Below, piece after piece: positions 40,778 through 48,352 of a stretch of DNA of 57,207 bases. Location of the stretch: the NCBI RefSeq assembly GCF_022095675.1, contig NZ_JAHYSG010000082.1, forward strand, positions 1-57,207, in the 5' to 3' direction. Both the position numbers and the translations under genes were made by a program. Numbering within the stretch: position 1 is the first letter of the stretch; each line of letters starts with the position of its first letter. Source of the DNA: Dactylosporangium sp. AC04546. Its GTDB lineage: Bacteria; Actinomycetota; Actinomycetes; Mycobacteriales; Micromonosporaceae. Below the pieces are notes generated by a model that saw only the letters and a program-made list of their open reading frames with translations, did not search any database and had not been told where the DNA came from.

Positions 40778-41434
40778 CAGCATCGGCACCAGGAACTGCC
40801 GGGCGATCGCGCGCAGCTGCTCGTCGTCGTCGAGGTCGACGATCTGGCTCGGGGTGATGAGGAACGAGGAGGAGATCCGGGTCCACAGCTCGGCCACGAG
40901 CTCCACGTCCACGCCGGCGGAGATGGTGCCGGCGTGCTGCTCGCTGCGCAGCTGGCCGGCGACGAAGCGCTGCACGGTGCCCTGGGTGCGGCCGCCGTCG
41001 CTGATCATCGACGGGATGACCAGCTCGGGCTCGGCGCTCATCAGCCCGCCGATGAGCGGGTTGCGCCGGATCGCCTGCAGCGCGCTGACGAAGCCGAGCA
41101 CCACCCGGTCGGCGACCGTCTCGGCCTGCACGATGTCGACGAGGAACTGGTCGAAGTATCGCCGGAACTCGCGCCGCACCACCTGCTCGACCAGGGCGTC
41201 CTTGGTGGCGAAGCGCCGGTAGGCGGTGATGCGGGAGACCCCGGCCCGCCGGGCGACCTCCTCCATCGTGGAGCGGCGGATGCCCATGCGGCAGAACTGC
41301 TCGTAGGCGGCGTCGAGCAGGCGCGTGGTGATCTCGTCGTTGTCCCCGGTGCGCTCGACCGCGTCCGCGAACGCCCGGTCGAGCAGCGAGTCCGAGTCGG
41401 GGGCCGCGACCAGGGCCGACAACAACGGTTCCAC
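40763..41434 (-). CDS. TetR family regulator (LcpR-like paralogue 1)
   Basis: The 223-residue protein has an HTH at about residues 38-88 (LLDAAYEQFCRMGIRRSTME, AGVSRITAYRRFATKDALVE) and a helical ligand domain with NPLIGGLMSAEPELVIPSMI. It is highly similar along its whole length to the TetR protein encoded at 42790, so the two are recent paralogues. TetR regulators of this kind (LcpR) control lcp genes in Gordonia and Streptomyces. It starts at GTG 41432-41434 with a weak ribosome site. The truncated ligase and SDR genes lie between the paralogues. Confidence 0.88.
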   Translation of the reverse strand: MEPLLSALVAAPDSDSLLDRAFADAVERTGDNDEITTRLLDAAYEQFCRMGIRRSTMEEVARRAGVSRITAYRRFATKDALVEQVVRREFRRYFDQFLVDIVQAETVADRVVLGFVSALQAIRRNPLIGGLMSAEPELVIPSMISDGGRTQGTVQRFVAGQLRSEQHAGTISAGVDVELVAELWTRISSSFLITPSQIVDLDDDEQLRAIARQFLVPMLSQAE

Positions 41435-41467
41435 GGCCCGCCTTTCCCCGACGCCGGAATCGCATCA

Positions 41468-41878
41468 TCATACCGGCGTCCACCGCCGTCCCGGGTCGGC
41501 CCGCCGGGCGAGCGCACCGGCCGAGCGGACGTGGGCCAGCGACACGGTGGCCAGGCTCAGGTCGTCCGGCGCCGGCTCGCCGACCAGCACGATCCGCCGC
41601 AGGCTGGGCAGGTCGGGCAGGATCGGCCGCCAGCGGGCGAGGTCGGCCGGGCTCGCCAGCACGAGCACCTGCGCGGCGCTGTGCCGGGCCAGCTGCCGCA
41701 GCTGGTCGGTGCCGAGCGTGGGGGGCACCGCCAGCGGCGTCGCGCCCGCCTGCACCGCGGCGACGTCGATCAGCCACTGCTCGGGCCGGCCGGACAGCAT
41801 GATCAGGACGCGGCCGCCGGGCCGCAGGCCGATCTCGGTGAGGCCGCGGGCGAGGACGCCCGCCTCGTCAGCATCCAC
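41468..41878 (-). pseudogene. Truncated acyl-CoA ligase (N-domain fragment)
   Basis: A 136-residue frame from GTG 41878 (AGGGGG 6 nt upstream) reads GLRPGGRVLIMLSGRPEQWL, LGTDQLRQLARHSAAQVLVL and PSLRRIVLVGEPAPDD. This aligns with about residues 45-175 of the two full ligases in this window. It stops before the TSGTTG ATP-binding loop and lacks the whole remainder, so it cannot be a ligase. It still has a start with a good ribosome site 17 nt after the SDR stop. It may be a decaying duplicate or a retained small protein. Confidence 0.75.
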
Positions 41879-41894
41879 GACGTGCCCCCTCAGC

Positions 41895-42653
41895 TCATTG
41901 AGCGGTCCAACCCCCGTCGACGTGCAGCACGCTGCCGGTGACGTAGCTCGCCGCGTCGGAGGCGAGGAACGCGACCGCGCCGACGACCTCCTCCGGACGA
42001 CCGAACCGGCCCATCGGGATCCGGTCACGCAGCCGCTTCGACCACACCTCGTGGTTGCGCAGCCCCTCGGTCATCTGGGTCTCCAGGTAGCCGGGCGCCA
42101 CCGCGTTGACCCGCACGCCGGTCGGCGCCCACTCCAGGGCCAGGGCCCGGGTGAGCTGCTCGACGCCGCCCTTGCTGGCGCTGTAGGCGGCCAGCCGGGG
42201 CAGGCCGACCTGGCCGTGCACCGACGAGATGTTGACGATGCTGCCGGCGCCCTGGCCCAGCATGACGGCGCCGGCCGCGCGGGAGCACAGGAAGACGCCG
42301 GACAGGTTGGTGTCGAGCACCCGCTGCCAGTCGGCCGTGGGGAGCCGCTCGCTGCGCTCCAGCACCGGGCTGATGCCGGCGTTGTTGACGAGCACGTCGA
42401 GGCGGCCCCAGCGCTGCCGGGCCAGGTCGACGGCCGCGTCGGCGGCGGCCTCGTCGGTCACGTCGCCCAGGACGGTCTCCGCCCGGCCGCCAGCGGCGAC
42501 GATCCGGTCGCGGACCGCCTGCAGCGCGTCGGCGGCGCGGCCCTGGAGGATCACCGTCGCGCCGTGCCCGGCGAGCCCCTCGGCGAGCGCGGCGCCGAGC
42601 CCGCGGCCGGCACCGGTGACCCAGGCGACCTTGCCCTCGAGCGTCGCGGTCAC
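41895..42653 (-). CDS. SDR family oxidoreductase in the lcp cluster
   Basis: The 252-residue classical SDR has TGAGRGLGAAL (cofactor loop near residue 14), NNAGISPV, NISSVHGQVG, catalytic YSASKGG and C-terminal VDGGWTAQ. Arg in LQGRAADA at the end of beta-2 allows NADP(H). The GTG start has GGAGG upstream and overlaps the stop of the 47-residue ORF by 4 nt. It is part of the leftward operon TetR-small ORF-SDR-truncated ligase, divergent from lcp. It may reduce or oxidise keto/hydroxy ends of isoprenoid oligomers, by inference. Confidence 0.9.
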   Translation of the reverse strand: MTATLEGKVAWVTGAGRGLGAALAEGLAGHGATVILQGRAADALQAVRDRIVAAGGRAETVLGDVTDEAAADAAVDLARQRWGRLDVLVNNAGISPVLERSERLPTADWQRVLDTNLSGVFLCSRAAGAVMLGQGAGSIVNISSVHGQVGLPRLAAYSASKGGVEQLTRALALEWAPTGVRVNAVAPGYLETQMTEGLRNHEVWSKRLRDRIPMGRFGRPEEVVGAVAFLASDAASYVTGSVLHVDGGWTAQ

Positions 42654-42793
42654 CGCGGTCCTCCGTCGCCCTCGCCGGGTGCCGCACAGTTGGTGACGAG
42701 CGGCCCGTCATCGAGGCCGCCGTTCTCGACCCGCGCGGCCGGGGCGAAGGTCCCGCCGGCGTGGGCCGCCGCGGGCCGCTCCACGACGGTCAT
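42650..42793 (-). CDS. 47-residue ORF coupled on both sides (hypothetical)
   Basis: Read leftward, ATG 42791-42793 overlaps the TGA of the TetR gene (ATGA) and its own TGA 42650-42652 overlaps the GTG of the SDR gene (GTGA). The peptide begins MTVVERPAAAHAGGTFAP and ends GEGDGGPR. It has one Cys in VTNCAAP and no membrane segment or known domain. The double 4-nt overlap is the same arrangement used by real genes elsewhere in this window. It could also serve only to carry ribosomes from the regulator to the SDR. I do not recognise it. Confidence 0.5.
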   Translation of the reverse strand: MTVVERPAAAHAGGTFAPAARVENGGLDDGPLVTNCAAPGEGDGGPR

Positions 42794-43443
42794 GACGCCG
42801 TCCCCGTCCGGGGCGCCGGCGCCTGCAGCATCGGGACCAGGAACTGCCGGGCCACGGCGGCGAGCTGTGCCTCGTCGTCGAGGTCGACGACCTGGCTGGG
42901 GATCGCCAGGAACGACGCCGAGATCCGGACCATCAGCTCCGCGGCGAGGTCGGTGTCGAGCTCGCGCGGCACGTTGCCGGCGCGCTGCTCGCGGCGCAGC
43001 TGCCCGGCCAGGAAGCGGCGCACGGTGGCGAGGGTCTGCCCGCCGTCGCTGATCATGGACGGCGCGACCAGGTCCGGCTCCGCGGCCATCAGGCCGCCGA
43101 TGAGCGGGTTGTGCCGCAGCGCGCGCAGCGAGCTCGCGAACCCGGCCACGACCCGGTCGGCGACGGTGTCGGCGCGGCCGATGTCGACCAGGAACTGGTC
43201 GAAGTACCGCCGGAACTCCCGCCGCACCACCTGCTCGACGAGCGCGTTCTTGGTCGCGAAGCGCCGGTACACGGTGATGCGCGAGACCCGGGCCTGGCGG
43301 GCCACGTCCTCCATGGTGCAGCGCTGGATGCCCACCCGGCAGAACTGCTCATAGGCCGCGTCGAGCAGTCGTGTCTTGGATTCGTCCTCGTCATCGACAC
43401 CTTCGACAGCGTCAATGTATGCACTTTCGACGAGTGACGTCAC
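42790..43443 (-). CDS. TetR family regulator (LcpR-like paralogue 2), divergent from lcp
   Basis: The 217-residue protein shares its HTH (AAYEQFCRVGIQRCTMEDVA, SRITVYRRFATKNALVEQVV) and ligand domain (NPLIGGLMAAEPDLVAPSMI) with the paralogue at 40763. I chose the GTG at 43441-43443 because AGGAGG lies 5 nt upstream. It is divergent from the first lcp gene with a 118-nt spacer holding the GAAACAC/ATCTGCGT element. This is the arrangement expected for a repressor of rubber cleavage, by analogy with LcpR. It heads the operon with the small ORF and the SDR. Confidence 0.9.
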   Translation of the reverse strand: MTSLVESAYIDAVEGVDDEDESKTRLLDAAYEQFCRVGIQRCTMEDVARQARVSRITVYRRFATKNALVEQVVRREFRRYFDQFLVDIGRADTVADRVVAGFASSLRALRHNPLIGGLMAAEPDLVAPSMISDGGQTLATVRRFLAGQLRREQRAGNVPRELDTDLAAELMVRISASFLAIPSQVVDLDDEAQLAAVARQFLVPMLQAPAPRTGTAS

Positions 43444-43489
43444 GATCACCTCCTGAACCGTCTTGTGATGGCCGACACAGTGTGGTCTC

Positions 43490-43532
43490 ATACGTGAAAC
43501 ACCGAGGCAATCTGCGTTTCATCGTATCAGAT
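43490..43532. promoter_or_regulatory. Operator region of the first lcp gene
   Basis: ATACGTGAAAC (43490-43500) and GTTTCATCGTAT (43516-43527) form an inverted repeat with one bulged base. ATCTG/CAGAT (43510-43514, 43528-43532) forms a second one interleaved with it. Inside, GAAACAC-N7-ATCTGCGTTTCAT (43496-43522) matches 44808-44834 before the second lcp gene at 19 of 20 specified bases with the same spacing. A TetR-type dimer site is likely, with the divergent LcpR-like protein the prime candidate. Confidence 0.7.
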
Positions 43533-43561
43533 CTGCTCTCGACCTCAAGGAGGGGCGACGC

Positions 43562-44770
43562 ATGGAGCGTCTCAGCAGACGAAACGTGTTGGTGGCGGGC
43601 GGGGCGCTGGGCGCACTGGGCGCGCTGGGGGTGGCGACCCCCGCGTGGACCTGGGCGCCGAGCGGCTCGGTCGCCGGAGCGGGCGCGGGCCTCGACCCGC
43701 GCTGGGTGTGGGACGACGAGGCCGACCCGCTGGTCGCCTCGCTCATCGACCGCGGCGACGTGCCGCGGGTCAACGCGCTGCTGCGGACCTGGACCAAGAA
43801 CGGCCAGGCGCTGCCCGCCGGGCTGCCGGCGGACCTGCGCGACTTCATGGAGCACGCGCGGCAGCTGCCGGCCTGGACCGACCAGCGCAAGCTGTCGCTG
43901 GCCGTCGAGTTCAACACCAAGCGGGGGCTGTACCTCGGCGTCCTCTACGGGCTGGCCAGCGGCATGATGAGCACGGTCATCCCCAAGGAGGCGCGGGCGG
44001 TCTACTACTCGCAGGGCGGCGCCGACATGAAGGACCGCATCTCCAAGACCGCCAAGCTCGGCTACGACATCGGCGCGTACAACGCCTACCAGCCCGACGG
44101 CGAGATGATCGTGACCTGCGTCAAGACCCGTCTCGTCCACGCCGCGGTGCGCCACCTGCTGCCGCAGTCGCCGTACTGGGCGGCGGTCGCCGACGAGGAG
44201 ATCCCGATCAGCCAGCGGGACATGATGGTCACCTGGCACAGCCTGCCCACGACGGTCATGCAGAAGCTGACCGCCTGGAAGGTGCCGATCCCGGCCGCCG
44301 AGTCCGAGGCGTTCCTGCACTCGTGGCAGCTCGGCGCGCACATGCTCGGCATCAAGGACGAGTACATCCCGGCCTCGTGGTCGGAGGCCAACGCCCAGGC
44401 CGCGCAGGTGCTCACCCCGGTGCTGGCCCCGACCCCGGAGGGCATCAAGCTCGCCGACATCCTGCTCAACCTCGGCTCGGTGGTCGACGCCGGCATCCTG
44501 TCCAAGCCGATCCTCGGCGCGTTCACCCGGTTCATGCTCGGCGACCAGATCGCCGGGTGGCTGAAGATCGACCGGGAGCCGGTCTGGGACACGCTGCTGC
44601 GCACGGCCTGGGGCCCGTTCGTCGCCGTCCGGGAGGGGCTGCTGCCGTTCCCGCTCGCGCCCGCGGCGTACTGGCTGTTCGACGAGTTCCTCCGCAAGGC
44701 GGCGCTGCTGTTCCTGTCCGAGGCCCGGCCGATCAGCATCGAGATCCCGGTCGCCAACCGCCCGTCCTGA
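43562..44770 (+). CDS. lcp: Latex-clearing protein (Lcp), poly(cis-1,4-isoprene) oxygenase
   Basis: The 402-residue protein starts with a Tat signal (LSRRNVLVAGGALGALGALG) and belongs to the DUF2236/Lcp family of haem b dioxygenases that cleave rubber outside the cell into oligo-isoprenoids with aldehyde and ketone ends. The core CVKTRLVHAAVRHLLPQSPY contains His198, at the position of the haem-proximal His of the Streptomyces K30 enzyme as I recall it. PKEARAVYYSQGGADM and ISKTAKLGYDIGAY are also typical. AAGGAGGGG precedes ATG 43562. It is followed by a close paralogue and by the Oxi pair. Confidence 0.92.
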   Translation: MERLSRRNVLVAGGALGALGALGVATPAWTWAPSGSVAGAGAGLDPRWVWDDEADPLVASLIDRGDVPRVNALLRTWTKNGQALPAGLPADLRDFMEHARQLPAWTDQRKLSLAVEFNTKRGLYLGVLYGLASGMMSTVIPKEARAVYYSQGGADMKDRISKTAKLGYDIGAYNAYQPDGEMIVTCVKTRLVHAAVRHLLPQSPYWAAVADEEIPISQRDMMVTWHSLPTTVMQKLTAWKVPIPAAESEAFLHSWQLGAHMLGIKDEYIPASWSEANAQAAQVLTPVLAPTPEGIKLADILLNLGSVVDAGILSKPILGAFTRFMLGDQIAGWLKIDREPVWDTLLRTAWGPFVAVREGLLPFPLAPAAYWLFDEFLRKAALLFLSEARPISIEIPVANRPS

Positions 44771-44807
44771 CCATTCGACATCTACGGACGTCTTGTTCAG
44801 GTACAAA

Positions 44808-44834
44808 GAAACACTTAACGTATCTGCGTATCAT
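44808..44834. promoter_or_regulatory. Operator element of the second lcp gene
   Basis: GAAACAC-N7-ATCTGCGTATCAT lies 28 nt before the second lcp start and matches 43496-43522 at 19 of 20 specified positions. The inverted-repeat character is weaker than at the first gene (GAAAC/GTATC). Its presence suggests that the second lcp gene has its own regulated promoter rather than relying on readthrough. Confidence 0.65.
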
Positions 44835-44861
44835 TCGATGCGTACGAGGAGGGTTCGAGGG

Positions 44862-46061
44862 ATGGCGGAGCTCAGCAGGAGAAAGATTCTGATCTCGGGC
44901 GGGGCGCTGGGCGCGCTGGGCGCCCTCGGGGTGGCCACCCCGGCCTGGAGCTGGTCGCCGAGCGGCTCGATCGCCGGCGCCGGCGCGGGTGCCGACCCGC
45001 GCTGGGTGTGGGACGCGGAGGCCGACCCGCTGGTCGCCGCGCTCATCGACCGCGGCGACGTGCCGCTGGTCAACGAGCTGCTGTGGGACTGGAACCGCAA
45101 CGACCAGCCGCTGCCCGCCGGGCTGCCGGCGGACCTGCGCGACTTCATGGAGCAGGCCCGGCAGCTGCCCACGTGGGCGGACCGGGTGAAGCTCGAGCGG
45201 GCGGCCCAGTTCAACAAGTCCCGGGGCATCTACCTCAACCTGCTCAACGGCGTGGGCGGCGGCATGCTGAGCACCGCCATCCCGAAGGAGGCCCGGGCGG
45301 TCTACTACTCCAAGGGCGGTGCGGACATGGAGGACCGCGTCGCCAAGACCAGCATCCTCGGGTTCGCCGTCGGCGCCCTCAACGCCTACCGGCCCGACGG
45401 CGACTGCGTCGTCCAGGCGGTCAAGACCCGCCTGGTGCACGCGGCGGTGCGCCACCTGCTCCAGCAGTCGCCGCACTGGGACGGCACGATCCCGATCAGC
45501 CAGGAGGACATGCTGGTCACCTGGCACACGCTGCCGACGTTCGCCATGCGCCGGATGCGTGACTGGCAGGTGCCGATGACCACCGCCGACACCGACGCCT
45601 ACCTGCACGTGTGGCAGGTGACGGCGCACATGCTCGGCATCCGCGACGAGTACATCCCGGCCACCTGGGCCGCCGCCAACGCCCAGTCCGACCAGGTCCT
45701 GCCGCGCAACATGGGCCCGACGCCCGAGGGCGTCATCCTCACCGACATCCTGCTGGGCCAGCTCGCCGAGCAGACCAGCCCCGGCAGCATCAGCCGGCCG
45801 CTGGTCAACGCCCTGGCCCGCTACCTCGTCGGCGACCAGGTCGCCGACTGGGACAAGATCCGCCGCGAGCCGGTGTGGGGCCCGCTCATCAGCACCGTCT
45901 GGCCGCTCCTGGTCAAGTTCCGCGAGGGCCTCATCCCGCTGCCGCTGGTGCCCGAGACCGCCTGGGTCATCGACGAGGCCGCCCGCCAGTACATCCTCTT
46001 CTACCTCACCAAGGGCAAGGAAACGAAGATCGTCATCCCCACCATGAACCGCCCCGAGTGA
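44862..46061 (+). CDS. lcp: Latex-clearing protein (Lcp), second tandem copy
   Basis: The 399-residue protein has the Tat signal LSRRKILISGGALGALGALG and the same core AVKTRLVHAAVRHLLQQSPH with His198. It is clearly paralogous to the preceding gene. The signal region and first 100 residues are nearly identical; the middle (SILGFAVGALNAYRPDGD) and C-terminal third have diverged, so cleavage pattern or chain preference may differ. ATG 44862 follows AGGAGGG; an upstream in-frame ATG at 44793 is before the operator and is unlikely. The OxiB-like gene starts 8 nt after its stop, so these form an operon. Confidence 0.92.
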   Translation: MAELSRRKILISGGALGALGALGVATPAWSWSPSGSIAGAGAGADPRWVWDAEADPLVAALIDRGDVPLVNELLWDWNRNDQPLPAGLPADLRDFMEQARQLPTWADRVKLERAAQFNKSRGIYLNLLNGVGGGMLSTAIPKEARAVYYSKGGADMEDRVAKTSILGFAVGALNAYRPDGDCVVQAVKTRLVHAAVRHLLQQSPHWDGTIPISQEDMLVTWHTLPTFAMRRMRDWQVPMTTADTDAYLHVWQVTAHMLGIRDEYIPATWAAANAQSDQVLPRNMGPTPEGVILTDILLGQLAEQTSPGSISRPLVNALARYLVGDQVADWDKIRREPVWGPLISTVWPLLVKFREGLIPLPLVPETAWVIDEAARQYILFYLTKGKETKIVIPTMNRPE

Positions 46062-46069
46062 GCCCGGTG

Positions 46070-48352
46070 ATGCCCGAACCCATCCCGCGGCGGCGGTTCC
46101 TCGGCTACGTGCTGGCCGCCCCGGTCCTGGTGACCGCGGCCGACCTCAGCCTGGAGCCGGAGACCGCCGCCGCCGCCCAGGTCCCGTCGCCCGAGATCAC
46201 CGACCTGCTCGACCTCAACGACATGATGACCGTCGCCGCCCTGCCGACGTCCGGCCTGATCACCGTCGAGGTCGGCCCGGACGGCACGGTGTCGTTCGCC
46301 CTGCCCCGGGCCGAGGTGGGGCAGGGCATCACCACCTCGACCGCCATGCTCATCGCCGAGGAGCTGACCGTGCCGCTGGAGCGGGTGCGGGTCACGCTCG
46401 CCGACGCCCGGCCGGAGCTGATCTTCAACCAGCTCACCGGGGGCTCGAACACGACCATCGCCACCTACACCCCGATCCGGGTCGCCGCCGCCGTCGCCCG
46501 CCAGCGACTGCTCCAGGCGGCGGCGACCGAGCTCGGCGCCGCACCCGCCGACCTGCGGCTGCGCGCCGGGGTGGTCACCGACCGCTCCGGGCGCGGCATC
46601 CCCATCGGCGACCTCGCCGAGAAGGCCGCGAGCACGTGGACCGCGCCGGTCGCGGTGGAGCTCGCCCCCCGCGAGTCCTTCACCGTGATCGGCCGGCCCA
46701 CCAACCGCGTCGACGCCCTCGACGCGGTGACCGGGCGCAAGAAGTTCGCCATGGACCTCGACGTCGCGGGCGCCATGCCGGCGATGGTGTGCCGCCCGCC
46801 CACCATCAACGGCAAGGTCGGCTCGGTCGCCAACGCCGCCGAGGTCCGGGCCATGCCCGGCGTCACCGACGTCGTGGTCGTCTCCACCGGCGTGGCCGTG
46901 CGCGCCGGCACCTTCGGCCAGTGCATCGACGCGGTCCGCGCGCTGCGGGTGACCTGGCGCTCCGGCACCGCCGAGGGCAAGTCCGACGAGACGGTGCTGC
47001 GGTCCCTGGCCGCCGCCGAGATCCCGCTCGGGCTGCGGCCGCCGACCCCGGTCGTCGAGGGCAAGTTCACCTTCCAGTTCCGCAGCAACAGCGCGCTGGA
47101 GCCCAACTGCGCGATCGCCGACGTCCGCCCCGGCCGGGCCGAGATCTGGTCGGCGCTGAAGTCGCCGATCGTGGCCAAGCAGGCGATCGCGGCCAAGCTC
47201 GGGCTGCCGGTCGGCAGCGTCACCGTGCACGTCACGGAGGGCGGCGGGTCGTTCGGCCGCAAGCTGTTCTTCGACGCCGCCCTGGAGGCGGCCGAGATCT
47301 CCCAGAAGACCGGCAAACCCGTCAAGCTCATGTGGCACCGGGCCGACGACTCCCGCCAGGGGCGCGTGCACCCGATGGCCACGTCGCGGGTCCGCATCGC
47401 GTACCTCGGCGGCACCGTGCTGAGCTACACCCAGCGGCACACCAGCGTCGCCACCGACCTCAGCCACGGTCTCGGCGAGATCATCACCGCCATGGCCGCC
47501 CGGCTGCCGGTCGGCGACATCGGCTTCTCCGAGACGTTCTTCCAGCTCAGCCAGCAGATGTCGTACAACTTCGGGGCCAACAGCCGGCTGCTCGCCGAGA
47601 CCGACAAGAGCTTCAACACCGGCAGCATGCGCAACGTCTACTCGCCCGACGTGACGTGCGCCCGCGAGCTGGTCGTCGACCGGCTCGCGGCGGCCATGGG
47701 CAAGGACCCGTACCGGTTCCGCCGCGACTTCCTGCGCGACGAGCGCTGCCGCGCGGTCCTCGAGGCGGCCGCCACCGCCGGCGGCTGGGGCCGGGCGATG
47801 CCGGCCGGCACCGCCCAGGGCATCGCGTTCCACGCCGAGTACAAGGCGGTCAGCGCCGCCCTGGTGGAGATCGACTGCCGGCCGGCCACCGTCAACCGGC
47901 CGGTCCGCGACGGCGTCGCCGGCCCGCGGGTCACCAAGGTCGTCTTCGCGGTCGACGTCGGGCTCGCCGTCAACCCGCGCGGCCTGGAGGCCCAGATGAT
48001 GGGCGGCGTCATGGACGGCATCGCCCTCGCCCTGACCTCCAGCCTGCACCTGCGCGACGGGTACTTCCTCGAGGCCAGCTGGGACAACTACTTCTACACC
48101 CGGCAGTGGAACACCCCGCCCGACCTGCGGGTCATCGTCATGCCCAGCACCTCCGAGCAGCCCGGCGGCGCGGGCGAGCTGGGCGTGGCCGCGTCGATGG
48201 CCGCGGTCGCCTGCGCCTACGGCCGCGCCACCGGCACGATGCCGACCACCTTCCCGATCAACCACGGCACGCTGTCGTTCACGCCCAAGCCGACCGTCCC
48301 GCCCATCCCGCCGTCGCCGTCCGACGGCCTCGCGCACCCCTGGGAGCCCTGA
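46070..48352 (+). CDS. oxiB: Molybdopterin-binding subunit of aldehyde oxidoreductase (OxiB / isoquinoline oxidoreductase beta type)
   Basis: The 760-residue protein opens with a Tat motif PRRRFLGYVLAAPVLV, so it is exported, probably carrying its small subunit along. It has the IorB/xanthine-dehydrogenase-type molybdenum domains: LPRAEVGQGITTSTAMLIAE, VTEGGGSFGRK, and the C-terminal EQPGGAGELGVAAS holding the catalytic Glu. In Streptomyces K30 an OxiAB pair next to lcp oxidises the aldehyde ends of rubber fragments to acids. Here it directly follows lcp and abuts the iron-sulfur subunit gene, which supports the same role. Confidence 0.9.
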   Translation: MPEPIPRRRFLGYVLAAPVLVTAADLSLEPETAAAAQVPSPEITDLLDLNDMMTVAALPTSGLITVEVGPDGTVSFALPRAEVGQGITTSTAMLIAEELTVPLERVRVTLADARPELIFNQLTGGSNTTIATYTPIRVAAAVARQRLLQAAATELGAAPADLRLRAGVVTDRSGRGIPIGDLAEKAASTWTAPVAVELAPRESFTVIGRPTNRVDALDAVTGRKKFAMDLDVAGAMPAMVCRPPTINGKVGSVANAAEVRAMPGVTDVVVVSTGVAVRAGTFGQCIDAVRALRVTWRSGTAEGKSDETVLRSLAAAEIPLGLRPPTPVVEGKFTFQFRSNSALEPNCAIADVRPGRAEIWSALKSPIVAKQAIAAKLGLPVGSVTVHVTEGGGSFGRKLFFDAALEAAEISQKTGKPVKLMWHRADDSRQGRVHPMATSRVRIAYLGGTVLSYTQRHTSVATDLSHGLGEIITAMAARLPVGDIGFSETFFQLSQQMSYNFGANSRLLAETDKSFNTGSMRNVYSPDVTCARELVVDRLAAAMGKDPYRFRRDFLRDERCRAVLEAAATAGGWGRAMPAGTAQGIAFHAEYKAVSAALVEIDCRPATVNRPVRDGVAGPRVTKVVFAVDVGLAVNPRGLEAQMMGGVMDGIALALTSSLHLRDGYFLEASWDNYFYTRQWNTPPDLRVIVMPSTSEQPGGAGELGVAASMAAVACAYGRATGTMPTTFPINHGTLSFTPKPTVPPIPPSPSDGLAHPWEP

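Noticed and set aside
42650..42793. Small ORF considered as a mycofactocin-type precursor peptide
   Set aside because: It does not end in the expected Val-Tyr core and no mycofactocin maturation genes are present.
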